Assembly: GCA_035514535.1 (NCBI GenBank)
Contig: DATKAZ010000003.1
Span: forward strand, 62,001 to 126,000
DNA length: 64,000 bases
Reading direction: 5' to 3'
Origin: XN24 sp035514535
Lineage (GTDB): Bacteria; Pseudomonadota; Gammaproteobacteria; Steroidobacterales; XN24
Shown in pieces: positions 8,730 to 16,810 of the stretch; position 1 is the first letter of the stretch, and each line of letters begins with the position of its first letter. The notes under the pieces were generated by a model. It made no database searches. It saw only the letters and a list, made by a program, of their open reading frames with translations, and was not told the origin of the DNA. The translations under genes and the position numbers were made by a program.

Positions 8730-9982
8730 CGCAGCACCGCGCCCAGCGTCGCAACGAAGCGATCGATGTCCTCGTAGCGGTTATAAAGCGGCACGGGCGC
8801 CACGCGGATCACGTCGGGCTCGCGCCAATCGCAGACGATCCCCGCTGCGCCAAGACCGGCATGCACTGCGCGCCCGGCGGCGACCCCTTCACGCAGGCGC
8901 AGCGACAATTGGCAGCCGCGGCGCGCGGGCGCGCGCGGAGTCAGGATCTCGACCCGGTCCGCCAGCGTCTCGTCGAGGCGCCGCTCGAGCAGCCCGGTGA
9001 GCACGACGGATTTCGTCCGCAATCGGGCCATGCCGGCCGCCGTAAACAATTCCAGCGACGCAAGCAGGGCCGCCATGCCGAGTACCGGCGGATTGGAGAC
9101 CTGCCATCCCTCGGCGCCGGGGATGGGCACGAAATCCGGCTCCATGCGGAAGCGTGCTGCCTTGTCATGGCCCCACCAGCCGGCGAAGCGGGGCAGGGCG
9201 GTGTCCTGGCCGTGGCGCGTGTGGACGAAGGCGCCGGCCACCGCGCCGGGACCGCCGTTGAGGTACTTGTAGCTGCACCAGGCGGCAAAATCGGCGTTCG
9301 CGTCATGCAGCGCCAGCGGCACGTTGCCGATCGCGTGCGCGAGATCCCAGCCGGCGCATGCGCCGACCTCGTGCGCCGCCGCCGTGAGCCGGGCGATATC
9401 CAGAGCCTCCCCGGACAGGTACTGCACGCCGGGCAGCAGCACCAGCGCAAGGGAGTCACCGGCCTCGTGAATCGCCGCGGCGATGTCATCATCGCGCAGG
9501 GTCGTCTCGCCGGGCTGCGGGCTCACCTCGATCAGCGCATCGGCCGGATCGAGCCCATGGAAGCGCAACTGGGAAATCGCCGCATAGCGATCCGATGGAA
9601 ATGCGGAGTGCTCCATCAGGATCTTGAAACGTGTCCGGGTCGGGCGAAAGAAACTGACCATCAGCAGGTGCAGGTTGACGGTCAGGCCGTTCATGCACAC
9701 CACTTCGTGCTCGGCCGCGCCCGCGAGCTTCGCCAGCGGCGCGGCGAACTGCTCGTGGTAGTCTTTCCACGGGCGCTGGCCGCGGAAGTGCCCTTCGACG
9801 GCGAAGCGCCGCCACGCATCCAGCTCTTCCTCGAGGTAACGCGCGGCCGTTTTCGGCTGCAGGCCGAGCGAGTTGCCGCACAGGTACACGCAGTCCTCGC
9901 CCTCGTGTTGCGGCACGTGGAAGGCTTCGCGGAACTCCGCCAGCGGGTCGCGCGCATCTAGGCCGGCGGCCGCGCTGGTCAT
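8726..9982 (-). CDS. kynU: Kynureninase
   Basis: A 418-residue PLP enzyme of fold type I that cleaves 3-hydroxykynurenine to 3-hydroxyanthranilate and alanine. The PLP lysine is K239 in CSYKYLNGG; D213 and H216 sit in GWDLAHAIGN, the cofactor-contact motif. The N-terminal CVYLCGNSLGLQPK is the family hallmark. It overlaps both neighbours by 4 bp (ATGA), so translation of cyclase, kynureninase and monooxygenase is probably coupled. Confidence 0.95.
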   Translation of the reverse strand: MTSAAAGLDARDPLAEFREAFHVPQHEGEDCVYLCGNSLGLQPKTAARYLEEELDAWRRFAVEGHFRGQRPWKDYHEQFAAPLAKLAGAAEHEVVCMNGLTVNLHLLMVSFFRPTRTRFKILMEHSAFPSDRYAAISQLRFHGLDPADALIEVSPQPGETTLRDDDIAAAIHEAGDSLALVLLPGVQYLSGEALDIARLTAAAHEVGACAGWDLAHAIGNVPLALHDANADFAAWCSYKYLNGGPGAVAGAFVHTRHGQDTALPRFAGWWGHDKAARFRMEPDFVPIPGAEGWQVSNPPVLGMAALLASLELFTAAGMARLRTKSVVLTGLLERRLDETLADRVEILTPRAPARRGCQLSLRLREGVAAGRAVHAGLGAAGIVCDWREPDVIRVAPVPLYNRYEDIDRFVATLGAVLR

Positions 9983-10809
9983 GCGGCCATCAGCCTGAAC
10001 AGCACCGGACGCGACGGCGCCGCGTCGCCCACCCAGCAGGCGAGCTGCAGCGACAGCGCGTAGAGCCCGTCCGGCAGGTCGTCGGGCACGTAGATCATCT
10101 CGGTGATGGTCGCCTCGGGGCGCCCGACATCCGCGGCGGCGTTGCTGCCCGGCGGCATGCCGAAGAACACGCGATGCCCCGTGAGCCGGCCCTCGTCCAG
10201 CAGCCGATCCACGGACGGGAGGTCGGTCAACAGGTGTCGGACCCCGATTTCGGTCAGCAGGGTCATGGCCTCGTGGGAGAAATAGGGCGGCAAGGGCGGC
10301 GTCATCCAGTCACGCGTGCGCTTGCCGGAGTCGTTCGGCAGGCTGCGCACGACCAGCGCCTGTACCTGTCGCGCTCCTTCGCCGAGCGCGGCAGCGAGGC
10401 CCCGCGCCGTGATGAGCCGGTCGCCGTCCCGGGGCATCGGGCTGCTCGTCTCGTCCGACCGCGCGGCACCCTCGGCCGCGACCGATACCAGTGCCGCGAG
10501 GTACAGCGGCTGCAGCGCGCGGTCGTGCACCGAGATCCGTTCGCGCGTCACGTGGCCGGGCCCTTCGGTGTGCGTGCCGTTGCAGTGAGGCACGAGCGTC
10601 ACGGTCTCGCAGTTGCAGCTCCCGCCGGCGCGCGTGTCGCCGACGAACTCCCCCGCAGCGAGTGGCTCGGAACGTGCGGCGGGGGCGCCGAAATGGGCCG
10701 GCTGCGCGCCGTGCGGGTCGAGAGGGATGGCGAGCGAGACGCCGTCCGCGGGGTCCACCGCAAAGCGCTGCCCCGCGTGCTCGAGCCAGAGTCGCGCCAT
10801 CCCGGTCAT
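9979..10809 (-). CDS. Cyclase-family protein, probable kynurenine formamidase
   Basis: A 276-residue member of the cyclase/KynB metal-dependent hydrolase family. The signature H-x-G-T-H-x-D-x-P-x-H appears here as HCNGTHTEGPGH (75-86), with Glu replacing the usual Asp. The protein is longer than typical KynB (about 210 residues) and has an unusual N-terminal extension of about 45 residues. Position between kynU and the ACMS decarboxylase gene suggests hydrolysis of N-formylkynurenine to kynurenine. Hydrolysis of another pathway amide or lactone cannot be excluded. The alternative start MARLW is 9 bases downstream. Confidence 0.7.
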   Translation of the reverse strand: MTGMARLWLEHAGQRFAVDPADGVSLAIPLDPHGAQPAHFGAPAARSEPLAAGEFVGDTRAGGSCNCETVTLVPHCNGTHTEGPGHVTRERISVHDRALQPLYLAALVSVAAEGAARSDETSSPMPRDGDRLITARGLAAALGEGARQVQALVVRSLPNDSGKRTRDWMTPPLPPYFSHEAMTLLTEIGVRHLLTDLPSVDRLLDEGRLTGHRVFFGMPPGSNAAADVGRPEATITEMIYVPDDLPDGLYALSLQLACWVGDAAPSRPVLFRLMAA

Positions 10810-10813
10810 ATCG

Positions 10814-11842
10814 TCATGGCCCGAAGCGCTCCGCCGCGAGGCCGAGCCACTCCAGCGCCGTGCCGGATAACAGCTGCGCGCGGACCTGCGGCGTGAGATC
10901 GTCCATCGTCTCGATCATCCGCCCCGGCACCGTCTCGCCCAGCGGGAAGGGGTAGTCGCTGCCGAGCGCGATGCGCCCCGCACCCATCAGCTTGATCATG
11001 AAACGCAGCATGTCGGGATCGTGCACCAGCGAGTCGACATAGAAGTGGCCGACGTAGTCGCGTGGGTTCTTTTCGTTCTCGACGGCCACGAGATCGGGGC
11101 GCACGCGGAAGCCGTGCTCGATGCGCCCGAGCGTCGCGGGGAACGCCCCTCCGCCGTGGGCAAACAGCACGCGCAGCCCCGGCAGGCGCTCGAACACGCC
11201 GCCGAAGATCATCGAGCAGATCGACAGTGAAGTTTCGGCGGGCATGCCCACCAGCCAGGGTAGCCAGTACTTCGACATGCGGTCGCGGCCGAGCATTTCC
11301 CAGGGATGGACGAACACCGCGGCGCCGAGTTCGCGCGCGGCCTCGAATACCGGGAATATTGACGGGTGATCGAGATTCATGCCGTTGACGTGCGAGCCGA
11401 TCTCGATCCCGGCCAGCCCGAGTTCCCCGATGCAGCGCTCGAGTTCGCGCACCGCGAGGTCGGGCGCCTGCATCGGCACCGTGCCGAGGCCCACGAAGCG
11501 CCCAGGGCGTTCCGCGACGACGCCGCCGATGTGGTCGTTGAGGAGCTTCGAGAGGTCCAGCGCATCGGCCGGCCTGGCCCAGTAACTGAACATGATCGGC
11601 ACGGTCGAGAGTACCTGCACGTGCACGCCGTGCTGGTCGCATTCGGCGAGGCGCCGGGCCGGGTCCCAGCAATTGGCCTGCACCTCGCGGAACAGCTTGC
11701 CGTCCTTGAGCATGTGCGCACAGCCCGGACCGTGCGCGGCCAATTGGACCCAGCCACCGTAGCCATAGCGCTCCTGCAGGTCCGGCCACTCTGGCGGCAG
11801 GACGTGCGTGTGGATGTCGATCTTCAGGGCCGCGTCGGACAT
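10814..11842 (-). CDS. nbaD: 2-amino-3-carboxymuconate-6-semialdehyde decarboxylase (ACMSD)
   Basis: A 342-residue amidohydrolase-fold, zinc-dependent decarboxylase. It turns ACMS, the unstable dioxygenase product, into 2-aminomuconate 6-semialdehyde and so diverts carbon from quinolinate/NAD to catabolism. Zinc ligands are visible: H11 and H13 (DIHTHVLPPEW), H179 (VHPWE), and D296 (GSDYPFPLGE), with H229 in LFAHGGG as catalytic base. Length matches the Pseudomonas enzyme (about 334). It sits 4 bp before the cyclase gene and 5 bp after the dioxygenase gene. Confidence 0.93.
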   Translation of the reverse strand: MSDAALKIDIHTHVLPPEWPDLQERYGYGGWVQLAAHGPGCAHMLKDGKLFREVQANCWDPARRLAECDQHGVHVQVLSTVPIMFSYWARPADALDLSKLLNDHIGGVVAERPGRFVGLGTVPMQAPDLAVRELERCIGELGLAGIEIGSHVNGMNLDHPSIFPVFEAARELGAAVFVHPWEMLGRDRMSKYWLPWLVGMPAETSLSICSMIFGGVFERLPGLRVLFAHGGGAFPATLGRIEHGFRVRPDLVAVENEKNPRDYVGHFYVDSLVHDPDMLRFMIKLMGAGRIALGSDYPFPLGETVPGRMIETMDDLTPQVRAQLLSGTALEWLGLAAERFGP

Positions 11843-11847
11843 CGTGG

Positions 11848-12366
11848 CTAAGACCGGCGGGCCGGCATCTCGTGGCCGCAGGCGTCGCAGCGCAGGTGGG
11901 CCGAGTCACCGTAGAAGCGGTCGAAGATCGGCGGCAGCTGCGCGACGATGTCGTGGACGTGCAGGAATTCCTCGTACAGCTTCCCGCCGCAGCGCTCGCA
12001 GAACCACATGAAGCCGTCCTTTTCCTCCGGGCTACGCCGCCGCTCGATTACCATCCCGACGGTGTTGGCGAAGCGCTGCGGCGAATGCGGCACGCCCGCA
12101 GGAAGGAGCAGCATCTCGCCTGCGCGGATCGGGATGTCGACGATCTCGCCGTCCTGCACCGTCTTGAGAAGCATCTCGCCCTCGAGCTGGTAGAAGAATT
12201 CCTCGCCCGGGTCCCAGTGGTAGTCCGTGCGCGTGTTCGGGCCGCCGACGACCATCACGATGAACTCGGCATCCTCGAACACCACCTGGTTGCAGACCGG
12301 CGGCTTGAGCTGGTCGCGATGCTCTTCGATCCACTGCTGGAAATTGAATGCACGTAACGGTTGCAT
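11848..12366 (-). CDS. nbaC: 3-hydroxyanthranilate 3,4-dioxygenase
   Basis: A 172-residue cupin that opens 3-hydroxyanthranilate to ACMS. The Fe(II) ligands are H50, E56 and H94. Two CxxC pairs at C123/C126 and C160/C163 form the rubredoxin-like second iron site present in bacterial HAO but absent from the animal enzyme. Length equals the Cupriavidus protein. One base separates it from the RidA-type gene. Confidence 0.95.
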   Translation of the reverse strand: MQPLRAFNFQQWIEEHRDQLKPPVCNQVVFEDAEFIVMVVGGPNTRTDYHWDPGEEFFYQLEGEMLLKTVQDGEIVDIPIRAGEMLLLPAGVPHSPQRFANTVGMVIERRRSPEEKDGFMWFCERCGGKLYEEFLHVHDIVAQLPPIFDRFYGDSAHLRCDACGHEMPARRS

Positions 12367-12367
12367 G

Positions 12368-12751
12368 TCAGTCCTCCACGGTCGCGACGCACTTCAACTC
12401 GACGGCGATGGGAGTCGGCAGGCGCGTCACCTCGACGGTCGTGCGGCAGGGCGGGTCCGCCGGGAAATGCTCCGCCCACAGGCGATTGAAAACGGCGAAA
12501 TCCCGCGGGATGTCGGTGAGGAACACGGTGACGTCGACCAGCCGTTCCCAGCTCGAGCCGGCCGCCACGAGCACGCTGCGCACGTTGGCGAACACCGCCC
12601 GGCACTGTGCTTCGAAATCCTGCGGGATTTCGCCGCCGCCGGGAGGGCGCGGGCCGAGGCCGGACAGGAATAACAGCCCCCCGGCGCGTCTTGCGTGGGG
12701 ATAGTGGCCGACGGGCGGCGGTGCAGCCTTGGTCGTCGTGCTGTCGCTCAT
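12368..12751 (-). CDS. RidA-family deaminase, probable 2-aminomuconate deaminase
   Basis: A 127-residue RidA/YjgF-fold protein. The catalytic arginine is R103 (CRTTVEV) and E118 lies in AVELKCVA, both as in deaminating members. Between the ALDH and dioxygenase genes it most likely hydrolyses 2-aminomuconate to 4-oxalocrotonate and ammonia, the nbaF/amnD step. A general imine deaminase role is the alternative. The N-terminal 20 residues are a family-typical extension of the 2-aminomuconate deaminase group. Confidence 0.8.
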   Translation of the reverse strand: MSDSTTTKAAPPPVGHYPHARRAGGLLFLSGLGPRPPGGGEIPQDFEAQCRAVFANVRSVLVAAGSSWERLVDVTVFLTDIPRDFAVFNRLWAEHFPADPPCRTTVEVTRLPTPIAVELKCVATVED

Positions 12752-12752
12752 T

Positions 12753-14210
12753 TCAGTCGTAACTCACGCACACGTTTTTCGGCTCCGTGAAGAAGCGCAT
12801 CGCCTCGAAGCCTCCTTCGCGGCCGACGCCGGAATCCTTGGTGCCGCCGAGCGGCGTGCGCAGGTCGCGCACCATCCAGCAGTTGACCCAGACGAGCCCG
12901 GCCTCGACGCGCGCGGCGACGCGGTGACAGCATCCCACGTCGCGGCTCCAGATCGACGCCGCCAGGCCGTAAGGCACACCGTTGGCCAGCGCGACGGCCT
13001 CATCCTCCCCCTTAAAAGGAAGAAGTGTCGCCACCGGGCCGAAGATCTCCTCCTGGTTCGTGCGGCAGTCGGCGGGCAGACCCTCGAGCAATGCCGGCGA
13101 GACGAACCAGCCCGCGCGGCAACGCTTCCCGGGTGGTTTCACGGCCTCGCCGCCACACAGGAGGCGGCCGCCTTCCTCGCGGGCGAGCGCAAGGCAGTCG
13201 AGCACCTTCTGGCGGTGCGCCGCAGAGATCAGGGCACCCTGGTCCGTGTCCGGTTCATTCGGGTCTCCCACCCGGAGCCCGCGCACCCTGGCGACCAGCG
13301 CGTCGCGGAAACGGTCGTAGATCGGGCGCTCGACGAGGATGCGGGAACCGCACATGCACACCTGGCCCTGGTTGGTGAACGCGGCGCGCAGCACGCCGTC
13401 GAGGGTGCGCTCGAAGTCGCAGTCGGCGAACACGATCGACGGGTTCTTGCCGCCGAGCTCGAGCGAAAGCTTCTTGAACGCCGGACCGGCCGATTGCGCG
13501 ATCGTGGCGCCGGTGCGCGTGCCGCCCGTGAAAGAGATGGCACGGATTTCCGGCGCATCGACGATCAGCTGGCCGATGCCGGGGCCGCGACCATGCAGGA
13601 TATTCAGTACGCCGGGCGGCAGGCCGGCCTCCATGCACAGCTCCGCGAACAGCGCGGCCGACACCGGCGCCAGTTCCGAAGGCTTGGCGACGACGCAGTT
13701 GCCGGCGGCGAGCGCGGGGGCAAGCTTCCACGTCAGCAGGTACAGCGGCAGGTTCCACGGCGAGATGCAGGCCACGATGCCGAGTGGCGCGCGCAGCGTG
13801 AAATTGACGGCCACGTCTCCCATCGGATGTGCTTCGCTGGCGAACTGCGTCGCCGCCGCGGCGAAGAACCGCAGGTTGGCGGCGACGCGCGGGATGTCGA
13901 CCGTCCGGGCCAGGGCGAGGGGCTTGCCCGTGTCTGCGGATTCGGCCATGGCGAGTTGCTCGGCACGCCCCTCGACGAGTTCCGCGAGCGCGTGCAACCA
14001 GCGGGCGCGCGCCTCGGTCCCGGCGCGCCGCCAGTCGGGCGCGGCCGCGGTCGCGGCGGCCACGGCCTGCTCCAGGTCGGTCCGGTTGCTGTCCGCGACC
14101 CGGCCACTGACCAGGCCGGTCGCGGGCTCGTGGATGTCCAGCCACGAGTCGCCGGCCGGCGGCTGCAGCCGCCCGTCGATGTAGTTGTTGACTTCGAGCG
14201 CCGCGCTCAC
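12753..14210 (-). CDS. Aldehyde dehydrogenase, probable 2-aminomuconate 6-semialdehyde dehydrogenase
   Basis: A 485-residue NAD-dependent ALDH. The oxyanion Asn is N153 (SPWNLPL), the general base E251 (LELGGKNPS) and the nucleophile C285 (NQGQVCMCG). Context assigns it the oxidation of 2-aminomuconate 6-semialdehyde to 2-aminomuconate (nbaE/amnC step). The SDR stop overlaps its ATG by 4 bp and one base separates its stop from the RidA-type gene. Substrate is inferred from neighbours. Confidence 0.85.
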   Translation of the reverse strand: MSAALEVNNYIDGRLQPPAGDSWLDIHEPATGLVSGRVADSNRTDLEQAVAAATAAAPDWRRAGTEARARWLHALAELVEGRAEQLAMAESADTGKPLALARTVDIPRVAANLRFFAAAATQFASEAHPMGDVAVNFTLRAPLGIVACISPWNLPLYLLTWKLAPALAAGNCVVAKPSELAPVSAALFAELCMEAGLPPGVLNILHGRGPGIGQLIVDAPEIRAISFTGGTRTGATIAQSAGPAFKKLSLELGGKNPSIVFADCDFERTLDGVLRAAFTNQGQVCMCGSRILVERPIYDRFRDALVARVRGLRVGDPNEPDTDQGALISAAHRQKVLDCLALAREEGGRLLCGGEAVKPPGKRCRAGWFVSPALLEGLPADCRTNQEEIFGPVATLLPFKGEDEAVALANGVPYGLAASIWSRDVGCCHRVAARVEAGLVWVNCWMVRDLRTPLGGTKDSGVGREGGFEAMRFFTEPKNVCVSYD

Positions 14211-14989
14211 AGGCTTCCCATGCGGCCGCCGTCTACGGGCACGTTGATGCCGTTGACGTAGGCGGCCTGCGGCGACGCGAGGAAGCCGACCGCCCAGGCG
14301 ATTTCTTCCGGCCGCGCGAACCTGCCGGCAGGTACCTGCGCCAGTGCCGCGCGCTCGAAATCCTCGACCGTGCCGCCGGATTTCTCGGCGCGCTGCCGGA
14401 ACAGGTAATCGAGACGCTCCGTGCTGGTGAAGCCCGGCAGGACGTTGTTGACCGTGATGCCGTGGGGCGCCAGCTCGCGCGACAGGGTCTTGGCCCAGCT
14501 CGCGACGGCGGCGCGAATCGTGTTGGACACGCCCAGCCCGGGGATTGGTTCCTTCACCGAGGTCGAGATGATGTTCACGATCCGCCCGTAGCCGGATTTC
14601 TTCATGCCGGGCGCCAGGGCTTGCACTGCGACTTGCGCGGCGACCAGGTGCTGGCGGAACGCGTCGAGGAATTCCTGGGGCCTGGCGTCGTAGGCCGCGC
14701 CCGCCGCAGGACCGCCCGTGTTATTGACCAGCACGTGTACCGGGCCCGCGGCGGCAATAGCCGCGAATGCAGCCTCGACCTCCGTGGTGTCGGCGAAGTC
14801 CACCGCGCGCACGTCATGCTGCACGTTGCCGGCCGGCAGCTTCGCGGCCACGGCGTTGAGCGCCGCTGCGTCGCGCGCTATGAGCGTCAGCTCCGCGCCC
14901 ATTTCCGCCAGGACGTTCGCGATGGCGCGGCCGATGCCCCTGCTTGCGCCGCAGACGACGGCGCGGCGTCCTGCGAGACTCAGTTCCAT
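14207..14989 (-). CDS. Non-canonical SDR-family protein heading the kynurenine operon
   Basis: A 260-residue Rossmann protein. The start at 14989 (MELSLAGRRAVVCGAS) has an upstream GAGGGAGA ribosome site in the 28-bp gap after apaH; the longer open frame overlaps apaH. The cofactor motif GASRGIG (14-20) and VNNTGG (88-93) are normal. Where classical SDRs have catalytic Y-x-x-x-K, this protein has S155-N-T-I-R159, followed by AAVASWAKTL. The usual redox chemistry is therefore doubtful. It is not a known member of kynurenine clusters; a role on a pathway intermediate is only inferred from the 4-bp overlap with the ALDH gene. Confidence 0.8.
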   Translation of the reverse strand: MELSLAGRRAVVCGASRGIGRAIANVLAEMGAELTLIARDAAALNAVAAKLPAGNVQHDVRAVDFADTTEVEAAFAAIAAAGPVHVLVNNTGGPAAGAAYDARPQEFLDAFRQHLVAAQVAVQALAPGMKKSGYGRIVNIISTSVKEPIPGLGVSNTIRAAVASWAKTLSRELAPHGITVNNVLPGFTSTERLDYLFRQRAEKSGGTVEDFERAALAQVPAGRFARPEEIAWAVGFLASPQAAYVNGINVPVDGGRMGSL

Positions 14990-15017
14990 GATCCGTCTCC
15001 CTCGTGCTGCGCTGATT

Positions 15018-15854
15018 CTAACCGGCCCGCGCCGTCGGCGAACCGGGGCCACACTCGACGCAGTGCCGTACTCCGTCATCCAGGCGCAGCGCGGTCAGCC
15101 GCCCGCCCCAGACGCAACCGGTGTCGAGACTGAAGGCGCCGTCGTGAAAGACCTCGCCGAGCGTGGACCAGTGGCCGAACACCATGCTGAGCCCGGCGCT
15201 ACGCCGCCCCGGGAAAAGAAACCACGGGATCAGCTCCGGCCCGGCGGCGCCGGGGGAACCGTTGTAGTCGAAGTCGAGACTCCCGTCGGGCCGAACATAG
15301 CGCATGCGCGTGAATGCATTGACGATGAAACGGAGTCGCTCCAGGCCTTCGAGTTCGGCAGACCAGCGGTCCGGCTTGTCGCCATACATCTGCCTGAGAA
15401 AATCCACGAAGCGATGTCCGGCCAGCACGGTCTCAAGTTCGCTGGCCGCGGCCAGCGCATCCTCCAGGGTCCACTGCGGCGGCAGCCCGGCGTGCACCAT
15501 CGTGAAGCCGATCGCCGGGTCGTGGTGCAGCAGCGGGCGGTGCCGCAGCCATTCCAGCAGTTCGTCGCGATCCGGTGCGGCGAGTATCTCGTCGAGCGTG
15601 TCGCGATTCTTGCGCGGGCGACTGTCTGTCCATGCGGTCGCAAGGAGGTGCAGGTCGTGATTGCCCAGAACCGCGACGGCGAGATCGCCGAGCCCGTGGA
15701 CGAAACGCAATGTCTCCAGTGACGCGGGACCCCGGTTGACGAGGTCGCCGCAGAACCAGAGCCGGTCACGCGCGGGGTCGAACGCGATCCGGTCCAGCAG
15801 GCGCTTGAGAGGATCGAGACAGCCCTGCAGGTCGCCGATGGCGTAGACCGCCAT
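15018..15854 (-). CDS. apaH: Symmetrical bis(5'-nucleosyl)-tetraphosphatase
   Basis: A 278-residue metallophosphatase that hydrolyses Ap4A to two ADP and also removes Np4 caps from RNA. The phosphoesterase motifs are in order: GDLQGCLDP (7-15), GDLVNRGP, LGNHDLH, and the metal-binding MVHAGLPPQW. The C-terminal CVWGGRLTALRL is typical. Its ATG overlaps the apaG stop by one base, as in other gammaproteobacteria. The usual downstream folA is absent; the kynurenine operon follows instead. Confidence 0.95.
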   Translation of the reverse strand: MAVYAIGDLQGCLDPLKRLLDRIAFDPARDRLWFCGDLVNRGPASLETLRFVHGLGDLAVAVLGNHDLHLLATAWTDSRPRKNRDTLDEILAAPDRDELLEWLRHRPLLHHDPAIGFTMVHAGLPPQWTLEDALAAASELETVLAGHRFVDFLRQMYGDKPDRWSAELEGLERLRFIVNAFTRMRYVRPDGSLDFDYNGSPGAAGPELIPWFLFPGRRSAGLSMVFGHWSTLGEVFHDGAFSLDTGCVWGGRLTALRLDDGVRHCVECGPGSPTARAG

Positions 15855-16228
15855 CAGTGCAGGGCGCCCGGCCTGGCCAGCGTGAAGGCGGCGATCGGGG
15901 CCTCGAAGCGCTGGCCTGCCTCGTCGACCATCTGGTAGGCGCCGCGCATCGAGCCCACCGGCGTCGGAATGATGGCGCCGCTCGAGTAACGGAAGCCCTC
16001 GCCGGGCAGGATCAGCGGCTGTTCCCCGACCACGCCCTCGCCACGGACCTCCTGCACGCCGCCGTCCGCATCCGTGATGATCCAGTGGCGCGAGAGGAGC
16101 CGCGCCGCGACCGGGCCTTCGTTGCGGATCGTGATGCTGTAGGCGAAGGCGTAGCGGCCTTCCGCAGGGTCGGACTGGTGATCCAGGTACGCGGTTTCTA
16201 CCTCGATCCGGATCGGGAAATCGGCCAT
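15854..16228 (-). CDS. apaG: ApaG protein (Co2+/Mg2+ efflux protein)
   Basis: A 124-residue single-domain beta-sandwich (fibronectin-III-like) of full family length, with the conserved YAFAYSITIRNEG, RHWIITDADG and VGSMRGAYQM segments. Its biochemical function is unsettled; mutants in enterobacteria affect divalent-metal resistance. It sits in the conserved place before apaH, but is separated from rsmA by a universal stress gene. Confidence 0.95.
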   Translation of the reverse strand: MADFPIRIEVETAYLDHQSDPAEGRYAFAYSITIRNEGPVAARLLSRHWIITDADGGVQEVRGEGVVGEQPLILPGEGFRYSSGAIIPTPVGSMRGAYQMVDEAGQRFEAPIAAFTLARPGALH

Positions 16229-16286
16229 GGGGCTCTCCGTGGAGCTGCGTCGCGCGACAAACCCGATTCTACACGAGGCCCCGGGG

Positions 16287-16721
16287 CTAGCCGGGCAGGC
16301 GCACCGCCAGCACGTCGCACGGGGCGGCGTGCAGGACCGCGTCCTCGGTCAGGTTGACGATCAAGGCGAGTCCGTGGCGTTCGCGGCTGCCGAGCACGAC
16401 GAGATCGGCGGGCCAGTCGCGTGCTTCGCGCAGCAGTTCCGCCTTGATCGTGCCGGCGTTGACGTGCTGCTCCGCGTCGCCGAGGCCGGCTGCCTCGGCC
16501 ATTTCTGCCAGCCGGTTGCGCGCACCGGCTACCAGCTCTTCCTCGATGTTCACCGCCGGCAGGAGCGCTTCGCCCATCGGCTCCACGGGGACATACTCGA
16601 CGACGTGCATGAGCCGCAGCTGCGCGCCCGAGGCGGCACCGGCCACGGCCCTGGCGCGGGACAGCACCAGACCGCTGTTTTCGCCCAGGTCCAACGCCAC
16701 AAGAATCCGCTGGTAGTCCAT
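16287..16721 (-). CDS. Universal stress protein, UspA family
   Basis: A 144-residue single Usp domain; the start at 16721 has an upstream GGAGAG. It begins YQRILVALDL and has the G-S-R-x-R-H-G motif (LGSRERHGLALI) near residue 110, close to the ATP-binding GxxG-9x-G(S/T) pattern, though with E/R replacements that leave nucleotide binding uncertain. It lies between rsmA and apaG, which are normally adjacent. Its upstream region contains the 42-bp palindrome. Confidence 0.88.
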   Translation of the reverse strand: MDYQRILVALDLGENSGLVLSRARAVAGAASGAQLRLMHVVEYVPVEPMGEALLPAVNIEEELVAGARNRLAEMAEAAGLGDAEQHVNAGTIKAELLREARDWPADLVVLGSRERHGLALIVNLTEDAVLHAAPCDVLAVRLPG

Positions 16722-16768
16722 CCGTGCTCTCCGTTCAGGTGACCGTGCTGCAAGTATAGATGGGGTAG

Positions 16769-16810
16769 ATGGGGACACTCCTAAAAGGGCCCTTTTAGGA
16801 GTGTCCCCAT
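16769..16810. repeat. Perfect 42-bp palindrome spanning the rsmA stop codon
   Basis: Bases 16769-16810 equal their own reverse complement over all 42 positions, centred on GGGCCC at 16787-16792. Each arm starts ATGGGGACACTCC. On the minus strand the first half supplies the last codons of rsmA (Trp-Gly-His-Ser) and its TAA. No T-run follows on either strand, so it is not a textbook terminator. The GGGGACACT arm end matches the ends of the inverted element at 43943-44341. Confidence 0.9.

Noticed and set aside
12729..14261. A 510-codon plus-strand open frame opposite the aldehyde dehydrogenase
   Set aside because: The minus strand holds the ALDH catalytic Asn, Glu and Cys in order; the plus-strand product is compositional shadow.
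16769..16810. The palindrome as an ordinary rho-independent terminator
   Set aside because: No U-tract follows on either strand and the perfect symmetry to the centre is unlike a terminator loop; a mobile repeat fits better.
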